DNA of 64,000 nt from a bacterium. GTDB taxonomy: Bacteria; Fidelibacterota; Marinisomatia; Marinisomatales; JAHJCW01. Both the position numbers and the translations under genes were made by a program. Below the pieces are notes generated by a model. The model was not told the DNA's origin. It worked only from the letters and a program-made list of their open reading frames with translations, and did not search any database. Shown one piece after another: positions 27,903 to 36,128 of this stretch (positions within the stretch are counted from its first letter, which is position 1; each line of letters begins with the position of its first letter). The stretch covers positions 1 to 64,000 of the forward strand of contig JANQGY010000003.1 of the NCBI GenBank assembly GCA_028282845.1, read 5' to 3'.

Positions 27903-27978
27903 TTGTCATTCCCGTCCCGATTCATCGGGAGGAATCTATATTTTAAATAAATGGATACCTGCTTTCGCAGGTATGACA
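27903..27978. repeat. Palindromic intergenic repeat, copy R2
   Basis: A near-identical 76-bp copy of R1 (26005-26080) in the same orientation, with one C/T difference. The following ~60 bp is also related to that after R1 but is more diverged. Together the two copies bracket the lone nuclease, the rseC remnant and the toroid gene. Confidence 0.85.
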
Positions 27979-28150
27979 TTATTTGCATGTTTAATAATAA
28001 TGCAGCATTTTCCATTATCTATCGCTAATTTTTATAATAAAATATCATAAAGATATTTTAATAAATAATTAGTTATTAATATTATTCATAATACACAGAA
28101 TAACTAAGTTACAGAAATTGCTAATGGGACAATATTTGTAAATTGTACTT

Positions 28151-29392
28151 ATGCATAAACATTTTAGTGAAATTGAATCATACTCGCACAAATTATTTGG
28201 GGAAAATATAGAGCTATTACCAAGTGTGACAGAAACATTTGAACTTCAAATGGCATATTTAGAATACAATGTCCTTAATAATTCCGAATTAATTTCACGA
28301 AGTGCATTCTTCAAATCAATAAATGGTAATTTCACAAACCATTTTCTAACATATTCAACAACTTCCGATGTTTTAACAAAAGATAGATCATCAATAACAA
28401 AACAGTATTTTAAAAACGGTCAATTTTCAACGGGATATGCTGTTCATTCTTTATTTCCATATCGCGGGAAATTCCATCCTCAATTAATTAAGGGTTTACT
28501 TAATATTATTGGTATAAATAATGGTGAAACCGTGTTAGACCCAATGTGTGGAAGTGGAACATTAAATATTGAAGCAGCATTAATGGGTATTAATTCATTT
28601 GGAATAGACATAAGTCCGTTCTGTCAGTTCATGACAAAAACAAAATATGAATCATTATTTCTAAAAGAGGCAGAATTGACCAATTTAGATAACACTCAAA
28701 AACTATTTGATTATTTTCAAAAACACAGATCGAAGGATATTATTGAAAAAATATACAAAACAGAAAACCCACAAGTTTATCAACTGGCCTTACTTGCATT
28801 CCTAGATGCACTTGGTTACTCCGTGCGAGTAAAATCAACACATAGAAATTTATTTGAAAAAGTTTTACAGAGATATATAAATACCGTTTTAGAATTTTCT
28901 TTAAACCCATATTTCGATCCAAAAGCGTTCGGGAGGTTTGAAATATTATCAGATAGTACTGCCACAAACATTAAATTAGAGAATAATACCGTAGATGCAA
29001 TCATTACTTCACCACCTTACTCTTTCGCAATCGACTATGTAAAGAATGATCAATCTCAATTAGAATTTCTTGGATATAATGTAGAAGAATTAAAGTTGAA
29101 TATGATTGGATTAGAAGGTAGAAACAGAAATGAAAGACTTTCAAAATATTTTGATACAATGGCTAATGTTTGCAAAGAAATTCATCGCGTATTAAAGAAG
29201 GATAGAATATTCATTATGATAATTGGGTCCAATACAAATCAAACCGGTGGTATTAGATTGGAACAAACTATAATTGATAATTGTGAAAAAATTGGATTAT
29301 CATTGGTGAAAAGCATGCTTAAGCCTATTAAAGGAATGCGGAATACAATGAAAGATGAGTACATTTTACTTTTTAAAAAAGCATATTGTTAG
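28151..29392 (+). CDS. DNA methyltransferase with SPPY motif
   Basis: This 413-residue protein has SAM-binding motif I VLDPMCGSGTLNIEAALMG at about residue 132 and catalytic TSPPYSFAIDYV at about 288, the order of alpha/gamma-type or TRM11-like enzymes. SPPY is often seen in N4-cytosine methyltransferases. The N-terminal ~120 residues may help recognise the target. It is the first gene of a three-gene cassette with an endonuclease and a second methyltransferase. A weaker alternative is an RNA methyltransferase, but the neighbours argue for DNA. Confidence 0.8.
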   Translation: MHKHFSEIESYSHKLFGENIELLPSVTETFELQMAYLEYNVLNNSELISRSAFFKSINGNFTNHFLTYSTTSDVLTKDRSSITKQYFKNGQFSTGYAVHSLFPYRGKFHPQLIKGLLNIIGINNGETVLDPMCGSGTLNIEAALMGINSFGIDISPFCQFMTKTKYESLFLKEAELTNLDNTQKLFDYFQKHRSKDIIEKIYKTENPQVYQLALLAFLDALGYSVRVKSTHRNLFEKVLQRYINTVLEFSLNPYFDPKAFGRFEILSDSTATNIKLENNTVDAIITSPPYSFAIDYVKNDQSQLEFLGYNVEELKLNMIGLEGRNRNERLSKYFDTMANVCKEIHRVLKKDRIFIMIIGSNTNQTGGIRLEQTIIDNCEKIGLSLVKSMLKPIKGMRNTMKDEYILLFKKAYC

Positions 29393-29399
29393 GTGTTTT

Positions 29400-30380
29400 A
29401 TGAATTCAAATAATAACAAATTTCAAAAAGTTATAGATAAGAATACATTCTATTTTTACAATCCAGAATTTGAAGAAAAATATGAAGGATATATTAGTTC
29501 ATTAAAAAGTACTTTACTTGTTTTGAAAAATGATATAGAAGTTAATGGATTGAGAAAAGAATCGTTTGAGACGTTAATAAGTAAAAAAGAAAACGGTCTT
29601 CGAGCATTATTATCTTTAACTGGATTTTCCAATGAATTTTTAAAACGGATAACAACTCTAATTAGAGTTGTCGATGACGAAGAATTAAACAAACTAGTAA
29701 ATAAATCTAAATGGTATTTTAAAGACTCAAATAGTAACTATGGAGTGAGAGAATGGACAGATAGGCAAATTCAAAAAATGATTTATGAAAACGAACATTT
29801 CCGTAAAGGAATAGTAAATCTATTTTTTGAAGGTGCTACCATTCCATTTTTATGTAATACCATTCCCCTATTCGAATTAAAAAAATTAACTATATCCAAA
29901 TTAAAGTTTGAAATACCTGAAATGATTGATACACTAATTAGGTACAAAGAAAAAGGTTCTTATTCCGGGAAGAAGGAAAATAATCCTGAAATCCTTGTCG
30001 AAAAAATACTCGATGAACTCCAAATTACTTATGAAAAAGGTGATTTATCTGAACTGGTCAAAAATGCACCTGATACAAAACGAACAATGGATTTCATTAT
30101 ACCAAACAAATCAAATCCATTAATTATTATAGAAAGTTCATTTCTTGTCACCACATCATCAGGACAAGGGGATAAATCCAAAACAGAAATATCAATAGAA
30201 ACTTTAATTAAAGATCATTATCCAAAATCAACATTTATTGGTTTTGTTGATGGCATCGGCTGGTATGTTAGAAAAGGAGATTTAAAACGAATGGTTTCAG
30301 CTTATGATGATGTTTTTACTTACCATGCAGATGAATTGATCCGCTTTAAAAAGTTAGTAAAAAAAATATTCAAAACTTAA
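29400..30380 (+). CDS. Putative type II restriction endonuclease (MboI/DpnII-like site)
   Basis: This is a 326-residue protein, using the ATG 7 bp after the upstream methyltransferase. An in-frame start at 29355 would overlap that gene. The C-terminal third holds RTMDFIIPN, LIIIESSFLVTTSSGQGDKS and FIGFVDGIGWYV. The arrangement DF-Xn-IExSF-Xn-GxKxKxE recalls the active site of MboI/DpnII-type PD-(D/E)XK enzymes, where a lysine follows at some distance. Two methyltransferases flank it directly, as in known asymmetric or two-methylase R-M systems. The target site is unknown. Confidence 0.72.
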   Translation: MNSNNNKFQKVIDKNTFYFYNPEFEEKYEGYISSLKSTLLVLKNDIEVNGLRKESFETLISKKENGLRALLSLTGFSNEFLKRITTLIRVVDDEELNKLVNKSKWYFKDSNSNYGVREWTDRQIQKMIYENEHFRKGIVNLFFEGATIPFLCNTIPLFELKKLTISKLKFEIPEMIDTLIRYKEKGSYSGKKENNPEILVEKILDELQITYEKGDLSELVKNAPDTKRTMDFIIPNKSNPLIIIESSFLVTTSSGQGDKSKTEISIETLIKDHYPKSTFIGFVDGIGWYVRKGDLKRMVSAYDDVFTYHADELIRFKKLVKKIFKT

Positions 30381-31430
30381 ATGAAATACAAAAATAAAGT
30401 GTTGCATGGCGATTGCTTAGAATTATTTAGAAAGATTCCAGATAATTCAATAGATGTTACTTTCGCTGATCCTCCATTCAACTTAAAGAAAAAATATAAT
30501 ATTTATAGAGATACTAAAGAACTTCAAACCTATTTGGATTGGTGTAAAATTTGGATTTCTGAAATGGTTCGTGTTACAAAACCAACAGGCTCCATTTTTG
30601 TTCATAACATTCCAAAATGGCTTACATATTATGCTTCATTTTTAAACGAAATTGCTGATTTTAGGCATTGGATATCTTGGGATGCTCCCTCAGCCCCAAT
30701 GGGTAAATCACTTCAACCCTCTCATTATGGCATTTTGTTTTATGCCAAAGACTCTAAAAAAAATGTATACAACGAAATTAGATATCCTCATAAACGCTGT
30801 AGAAAATGTGGTTATTTACTGAAAGATTATGGTGGAAAAAAGGAAGGATTACATCCGTTTGGTCCTCTTGTTTCTGATGTATGGACTAATATTCATAGAA
30901 TCAAGCATAACAAATATAGAGATCATCATCCTTGTCAGTTGCCTATTCACCTTATGGAAAGAATAATTTTGATGGCAACTAATGAAGGTGATATAGTATT
31001 AGATCCATTTTTGGGAACAGGGACTACTGCAATTGCAGCAAAAAGATTGGGTAGGAATTACATTGGATTTGAATTAGACAAAACTTATGTAGATGTGAGC
31101 AAGAATAAATTGTTGATGGAAAATTATAGTTCGAAGATTGGAAATATTTGGGTAAGTTATTTTACAGATACTGTTGTAACCGTCAGAGATAAAGATTGGG
31201 ATGAACTTTCCTCTTACTATATTTTACCTCAAAATAATAAAGATATTGACCATACAAAAATAAATTTCATTGAAAAGAAAAAAATTGAACGACAATTTGA
31301 GTTCATTACAAATGGAAACGGAACTAAAAATGGAAATCAACTAATTGCCACTTTAGAAGATTGCGAATGCAGTAGTGATAAAACTAAAGTTGTACATCAC
31401 TTAACTCGGGAAGCTAATACTATCCTATAA
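30381..31430 (+). CDS. DNA methyltransferase, beta-class
   Basis: This 349-residue protein starts directly after the endonuclease stop. Catalytic FADPPFNLKKKYN (about residues 29-41) precedes SAM-binding LDPFLGTGTTAIAAKRLG (about 211), the beta-group order. A CRKCG pair in the target-recognition region may bind zinc. The C-terminal ~90 residues are an extension without a recognised domain. As the second methyltransferase of the cassette, it may modify the opposite strand of the site. Confidence 0.85.
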   Translation: MKYKNKVLHGDCLELFRKIPDNSIDVTFADPPFNLKKKYNIYRDTKELQTYLDWCKIWISEMVRVTKPTGSIFVHNIPKWLTYYASFLNEIADFRHWISWDAPSAPMGKSLQPSHYGILFYAKDSKKNVYNEIRYPHKRCRKCGYLLKDYGGKKEGLHPFGPLVSDVWTNIHRIKHNKYRDHHPCQLPIHLMERIILMATNEGDIVLDPFLGTGTTAIAAKRLGRNYIGFELDKTYVDVSKNKLLMENYSSKIGNIWVSYFTDTVVTVRDKDWDELSSYYILPQNNKDIDHTKINFIEKKKIERQFEFITNGNGTKNGNQLIATLEDCECSSDKTKVVHHLTREANTIL

Positions 31431-31435
31431 GTAGT

Positions 31436-31633
31436 TTATCGGCTAACTTTCAGCATCATTTTCTCTATTAAGTATAACTTATCCGGCTTCTTGGCAAGCC
31501 ACTTAAAAATCAAATAACTGATCAATCCGGCAATTCCGAGTCCAAGCAGTCCGTTGATTGTTAAAAGTTTTGTGTCCATTTTAGCAAACACAAACCAATT
31601 TGTGTCCAATAAAATAATTATTGATATACACAA
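31436..31633 (-). pseudogene. Partial rseC paralogue, 3' end only (copy B)
   Basis: The frame encodes INGLLGLGIAGLISYLIFKW and KKPDKLY, matching the C-terminal transmembrane end of the adjacent RseC, but the cysteine-rich N-terminal half is missing. The first ~25 codons do not resemble RseC. It begins 5 bp after the R-M cassette and ends 4 bp before intact rseC, so it marks the cassette border. It could produce a one-helix peptide, but no evidence supports that. Confidence 0.6.
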
Positions 31634-31637
31634 ATAA

Positions 31638-32066
31638 TTAAAATTTGCTAATACGATACAACTTATCCGGCTTCCTTGCTATCCATTTAAATATCAGATA
31701 ACTGATTCCACCGGCAATTCCGAGTCCAAGCAGCCCGCAGATAAATTGGAATAATTCGATTGGCTTAAAACCAAATTCAAGATTATAGCTGATGAAGATA
31801 CCGGATAAAAATCCAATCAACGGTAATCCGTATTGTAATAATGACAAAATTAAAAGAACATTTGCTGCTTCCGATACTTCTACCGTATCGCCAACTTTGC
31901 CGTCTATGGTATTTTCAATTTTGATTATTTTATCTTCTCCGGATTTAGGTGAACAAAGGAATTTGATACCGCACCCGTCACAATTATCAGTGGTTTTAAT
32001 GGAAATGGTTAAAATATTCCCATCTATTTTTGTGATTACTCCCTGATCGGATACGCGGTTCGACAA
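31638..32066 (-). CDS. rseC: RseC/MucC-family membrane protein
   Basis: This 142-residue protein has an N-terminal domain with NCDGCGIKFLCSP, a cysteine set that may bind an Fe-S cluster or act in redox, and two membrane segments (NVLLILSLLQYGLPLIGFL and GLLGLGIAGGISYLIF). RseC proteins accompany Rnf/Rsx and, in E. coli, help keep SoxR reduced. The gene begins 1 bp after rnfB, so it is the last gene of the rnf operon. Two extra copies of its 3' end lie further downstream. Confidence 0.88.
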   Translation of the reverse strand: MSNRVSDQGVITKIDGNILTISIKTTDNCDGCGIKFLCSPKSGEDKIIKIENTIDGKVGDTVEVSEAANVLLILSLLQYGLPLIGFLSGIFISYNLEFGFKPIELFQFICGLLGLGIAGGISYLIFKWIARKPDKLYRISKF

Positions 32067-32067
32067 A

Positions 32068-32910
32068 CTAAGCTTCTACTTTCTCCGCCGGTTCATCTAT
32101 CACCGGTTTTCCAACTACTGCAAGACAATCGGTCGGGCATTTATCGGTTGGCAGTTTAGCTTCCTTGCCAAAACCATTATAATTTACCTGAGCCAGATTA
32201 TCTTTCATCTCCATCTGCCCTTCTTCCACATTCCTCACACAAATTCCGCAGGCGAGACAGGCTTTCAGGCAAACCTTACGCGCTGTTTTGGCGCCGTCAA
32301 GATTTTTACAAAATACAAATAATTTATGACTCTCAGGATGCATCTCAATGATATTTTGCGGACATACCTCAGCACATTTGCGGCAGCCGGTGCATTTGTC
32401 CTCAATAATTACCGGTAATCCGTTATCATTCATGTACATCGCGTCAAAAGTGCAGGCTTCCACACATTCACCAAAACCGAGACAGGCATATTCGCACATC
32501 TTTTCACCGCCGCCAAACACCGATGCTCCCAAACAGGATTTTATTCCGGCATAGTGGGCTTTTTTGGCCGTCTCAAAATTTCCGCCTTGGCACATTAACC
32601 TCGCGATCTGCTTTTCACCGGATTCAACGTCCACTCCTAGTATCTCGCCAATCGCTTTGCGCGCTTCATCGTCGCTCACCGGGCAACCGTTTATTTCGGC
32701 TTCGCCCGCCACAACCACCTCGGCGAATTTGGCACAGCCCGGATAACTGCAGCCACCGCAGTTAGCGCCGGGTAATTCTTCTATTATTTTCGCAATGCGA
32801 TGGTCTTCTTCAACATGTAATTTCTTTTCGGCTACCGATAATCCGGCTGAGAACAATAGTCCCAAGCCGCCCATACTTGCAATTGCGATGAATAATGTGG
32901 TCATTTCCAT
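32068..32910 (-). CDS. rnfB: Rnf complex subunit B, iron-sulfur protein
   Basis: This 280-residue protein has an N-terminal membrane helix, the 4Fe-4S domain ANCGGCSYPGCAKFAE ... NGCP, then ferredoxin-type clusters (CLGFGECVEACTF, CTGCRKCAEVCP) and a further cysteine group (CLKACLACGIC). It is the electron-entry subunit for reduced ferredoxin in the ion-pumping ferredoxin:NAD+ oxidoreductase. The C-terminal tail ends in a short acidic segment. Confidence 0.96.
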   Translation of the reverse strand: MEMTTLFIAIASMGGLGLLFSAGLSVAEKKLHVEEDHRIAKIIEELPGANCGGCSYPGCAKFAEVVVAGEAEINGCPVSDDEARKAIGEILGVDVESGEKQIARLMCQGGNFETAKKAHYAGIKSCLGASVFGGGEKMCEYACLGFGECVEACTFDAMYMNDNGLPVIIEDKCTGCRKCAEVCPQNIIEMHPESHKLFVFCKNLDGAKTARKVCLKACLACGICVRNVEEGQMEMKDNLAQVNYNGFGKEAKLPTDKCPTDCLAVVGKPVIDEPAEKVEA

Positions 32911-32950
32911 AATTAATCTTCAGTGAAACAGGATAACAATAAAATGAAAT

Positions 32951-33023
32951 TTGTCATTCCGGATTTCTGCACGCCATTGCGCACAAGCCCGCCTCAGGCG
33001 GGCAAGCTTTCGCAGGAATGATA
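32951..33023. repeat. Palindromic repeat R3 between rnfA and rnfB
   Basis: It begins TTGTCATTCC and ends GCAGGAATGATA, with a central CCCGCCTCAGGCGGG palindrome. A 29-bp core is identical in R4 (34366-34468) and, inverted, in R5 (37582-37670). Confidence 0.85.
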
Positions 33024-33111
33024 ATGTTACTTTTTGTTAAATAATTGTTAATCATTCAACACTCAAAATTCATAATTCTATTCGTGTTAATTCGTGCCAT
33101 TAGTGGTTGCC

Positions 33112-33684
33112 TCAAATCAATCCTGCAAATCCCATAAAGGCAAGCGCCAAACTCCCGGCTACGATCATGGTAATTCCGGCACCTTTAAACGGTTTGGGCA
33201 CATTCGACAATTCCAATTCTTCGCGAATTCCCGCCATCAGAACTAACGCTAAGGTAAAACCGGCACCGGCGCCAATTCCAAATACTAAACTTTCTATAAA
33301 CGAATATTCCCTCAATACTGAGAATAACGCTAAACCTAAGATAGCGCAATTAGTTGTTATCAAAGGCAAATAAATGCCCAATGTATCATATAACGGTTTA
33401 CTCATTTTTTTAATGAACATTTCAACCAATTGCACAAGCGAGGCGATCACCAAAATGAATGATACATATTCAAGTATCTCAATTTTAAACGGAACTAATA
33501 ATAAATGGTAGATCAACCAAGTAACTGCTGCGGTAATCGTCATGACAAACATAACCGCCATTCCCATACTGACCGCTGATGATACTCGTTTGGATACTCC
33601 GACAAAGGGGCATATTCCTAAAAAGTAGGTAAGAACAAAATTGTTTACAATCGCCGCGGATAGAAATAACAATAATAAACTCAT
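33112..33684 (-). CDS. rnfA: Rnf complex subunit A, membrane protein
   Basis: This 190-residue, six-helix membrane protein (SLLLLFLSAAIVNNFVLTYF, LGICPFVGVSKR) is homologous to RnfA/NqrE. It carries the conserved NCAILGLALF and FGIGAGAGFTLALVLMAGIR blocks. With RnfE it forms the membrane core that couples electron flow to ion movement. It lies 43 bp after rnfE. The gap to rnfB holds a palindromic repeat. Confidence 0.96.
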   Translation of the reverse strand: MSLLLLFLSAAIVNNFVLTYFLGICPFVGVSKRVSSAVSMGMAVMFVMTITAAVTWLIYHLLLVPFKIEILEYVSFILVIASLVQLVEMFIKKMSKPLYDTLGIYLPLITTNCAILGLALFSVLREYSFIESLVFGIGAGAGFTLALVLMAGIREELELSNVPKPFKGAGITMIVAGSLALAFMGFAGLI

Positions 33685-33727
33685 ATTTTTATTTCCTTTG
33701 TGTCTTTGTGTCTTCGTAGTAAAATTC

Positions 33728-34342
33728 TCATACTTTCACTTTCCTTTCATTCAGCCAATTACCCAAGCCGATCAGAATACCGAGCGTTAAGAAAGCACCG
33801 GGCGGCAGGATCATAATCATCCAGGGATTGAACCAATCGCCCAATATCTGCAAATTGAATAGTGTTGCCGACCCAAGTATTTCCCGAATACCACCTAACA
33901 CCACAAGAACAAAGATGAACCCCGTTCCCATGCCAAGCGCATCCAATATCGAACGGCCTACATTATTCTTTGATGAAAATGCCTCCTGTCGTCCAAGAAT
34001 CAAACAATTAACCACAATCAATGGCACATACGGTCCAAGTGACTTACTTATTTCCGGCAGGAACGCGGCAAGAAATTTATCGGCTACCGTTACAAAAGTC
34101 GCGATTATGACGATATAGCCGGCAATCCGCACCTGATGAGGAATAACTTTTCTTAGTAGCGATATAATTATACTGGAACTGAGCAGAACAAACGTTGTAG
34201 CCATACCCATTGCTAAGCCGTTTATTGCAGAATTTGTTACCGCAAGAGCCGGACACAGACCAAGTAACATCCGCAAAACCGGATTGTCATCCCACAATCC
34301 TTTTACAAATTCCCTATATAATGATGTCTTCTTTTTAGCCAC
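33728..34342 (-). CDS. rnfE: Rnf complex subunit E, membrane protein
   Basis: This 204-residue RnfE/NqrD homologue with six membrane segments begins with the typical EFVKGLWDDNPVLRMLLGLCP. It also carries VVNCLILGRQEAFSSKN and GMGTGFIFVLVVLGGIREIL. It pairs with RnfA in the membrane. A palindromic repeat lies between it and rnfG. Confidence 0.96.
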   Translation of the reverse strand: MAKKKTSLYREFVKGLWDDNPVLRMLLGLCPALAVTNSAINGLAMGMATTFVLLSSSIIISLLRKVIPHQVRIAGYIVIIATFVTVADKFLAAFLPEISKSLGPYVPLIVVNCLILGRQEAFSSKNNVGRSILDALGMGTGFIFVLVVLGGIREILGSATLFNLQILGDWFNPWMIMILPPGAFLTLGILIGLGNWLNERKVKV

Positions 34343-34365
34343 TGTAAAACCTCAAAAAAACTCCT

Positions 34366-34468
34366 TTGTCATGCCCGCGTAGGCGGGAATCTATTAATGT
34401 AAAATAGATTCCTGCACACCACTGCGCACAAGCCCGCCTCAGGCGGGCAAGCTTTCGCAGGAATGACA
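34366..34468. repeat. Composite palindromic repeat R4 between rnfG and rnfE
   Basis: Two palindromic units follow each other: TGTCATGCCCGCGTAGGCGG and then the unit shared with R3, ending GCAGGAATGACA. About 43 bp (from GCGCACAAGC to GGAATGA) is identical in R3. Confidence 0.85.
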
Positions 34469-34497
34469 GACCTATTGTTAATAATAAATTGCATAAT

Positions 34498-35085
34498 TTA
34501 ATCTGTTGATTGATATAAATTTTTTATTCTACTAATATTTCCATTCACTATATCCACAACTGCTTTGGATGTTATCGTAGCACCTGATATTGCCTGAATT
34601 TCATTCTTAGTTGACGGTTTAATATTCTTCACAACTGTGATCGCCGGAAATAAATTAACACCAACAAATTGCTCCGGAAACCATAGCGGATTGGACTTAT
34701 TGGATGGATCAGTAACAATTTTTGTTCCTAATCCCGGTGTTTCGACCTGCTCCAAGACTTTTAATCCGGTGATAGCATTAAATGACGGATCAACACCTAC
34801 CATCATGGAAATATTGCCCTGAAATCCACTGCCTTGTGTCGTGAAGGCTATCCCAACCGGTTCATTCTGATCTTCAATTCTGCCAACGTATAATGTGGTA
34901 CCTTCCGCTTCCAATTCATCATAATAATCATATTGGGGCAGCACTTCGGAGATGGCTGCTTTCAACGCCTGCAGGCGATGGTACTCTATTTTTGGTTTTG
35001 TGATATTATCCCAGCTTGAGAGAATACCACCGGATAATCCGGTAATTATCGTTAAAACGATTATCATTTTTGCGGTGTTATTCAT
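34498..35085 (-). CDS. rnfG: Rnf complex subunit G, FMN-binding protein
   Basis: This 195-residue protein has an N-terminal membrane anchor (MIIVLTIITGLSGGILSSW) and a periplasmic FMN-binding domain. The covalent flavin site is SGATITSKAV at about residues 167-176, where the second Thr normally carries FMN by a phosphoester bond. It overlaps rnfD by 4 bp. Confidence 0.95.
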   Translation of the reverse strand: MNNTAKMIIVLTIITGLSGGILSSWDNITKPKIEYHRLQALKAAISEVLPQYDYYDELEAEGTTLYVGRIEDQNEPVGIAFTTQGSGFQGNISMMVGVDPSFNAITGLKVLEQVETPGLGTKIVTDPSNKSNPLWFPEQFVGVNLFPAITVVKNIKPSTKNEIQAISGATITSKAVVDIVNGNISRIKNLYQSTD

Positions 35086-36128
35086 TTCTTGGACTCTCCA
35101 AAAATGCGCGGACGGGTATATCGGTTTATTAAAGGAGTTGCACCATTCATCAATAATATTGAATACATTACGCCTTCCGGCAATCCGCCGAATAATCTGA
35201 TAATAACCACCAAAATACCGATTCCTATGCCAAATATCCAGGCACCTTTGGTTGTTATTGGAGAGGTAACCATATCGGTTGCCATAAAGAAAGCACCGAA
35301 TAATAATCCACCCGACAAAATGTGAAACAGCGGATCAGGATACTGCGCGGGATTTAACATCCAAAAGATGGAACCAAAAATTGTAACTGTCACCAAAATA
35401 CTAACCGGAATTCTCCAGTCAGCATTTTTTAGAATTAACAGGAATATACCCCCAATTAGAACGGCGATTGCTGATGTTTCACCAAGACTCCCGCCGATAT
35501 TTCCAATTAACATATCAGAATAATCGGTAAATATCTTTTCAAATTTAAAGGAACCGAGCGGCGTTGCAGTAGAGATCGCATCGGTATTTTCAAATTTTGG
35601 TGTTATTGGATTTGACCAGGTTGTCATCGCAACCGGAAAACTAGCCTGCAAAAACGCCCGGCCTAATAAAGCGGGATTGAAAATATTATAGCCAAGCCCC
35701 CCAAAAATGTGTTTACCGAGCGTAATTGCCACAATCGAACCCAAGGCTGCACTTGTTAGTCTGAACGATGGCGGTAAAGTCAAGGCAAGCAATATTCCGG
35801 TGATAATTGCGCTGCCGTCAATTATCGTGATCTTTTCACCTTTCATCAAATTCATTATTATTTCAGCGCCAAGGGCAGCGGCTACGCAAGTTAAGATCAT
35901 CCATACTGCCGGTAAGCCGAAATAGTAGATAGCCATCGCCATGGCGGGAAAGAGCGCGATCACTACCGACCACATAATACTTTTTACAGATTTAGTTGTG
36001 TGCAAATGCGGACTTGAATTAAGGATCAACATTTTATCCGGTTTGGCAAGCTTTTTACGCGGATCAGGCTTTTTCTTTTCAACCGGTTTTGGTTCAGGCT
36101 TTGGTTTGTTTTCTTCTATTTCGCTCAT
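35082..36128 (-). CDS. rnfD: Rnf complex subunit D, membrane flavoprotein
   Basis: This 348-residue RnfD/NqrB homologue has a Pro/Lys-rich cytoplasmic N-terminus (about residues 5-30) and multiple membrane helices. The conserved flavin-site segment AISTATPLGSFKFEK lies at about residues 190-205. Its Thr is the expected covalent FMN site. It starts directly after rnfC. Confidence 0.95.
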   Translation of the reverse strand: MSEIEENKPKPEPKPVEKKKPDPRKKLAKPDKMLILNSSPHLHTTKSVKSIMWSVVIALFPAMAMAIYYFGLPAVWMILTCVAAALGAEIIMNLMKGEKITIIDGSAIITGILLALTLPPSFRLTSAALGSIVAITLGKHIFGGLGYNIFNPALLGRAFLQASFPVAMTTWSNPITPKFENTDAISTATPLGSFKFEKIFTDYSDMLIGNIGGSLGETSAIAVLIGGIFLLILKNADWRIPVSILVTVTIFGSIFWMLNPAQYPDPLFHILSGGLLFGAFFMATDMVTSPITTKGAWIFGIGIGILVVIIRLFGGLPEGVMYSILLMNGATPLINRYTRPRIFGESKK

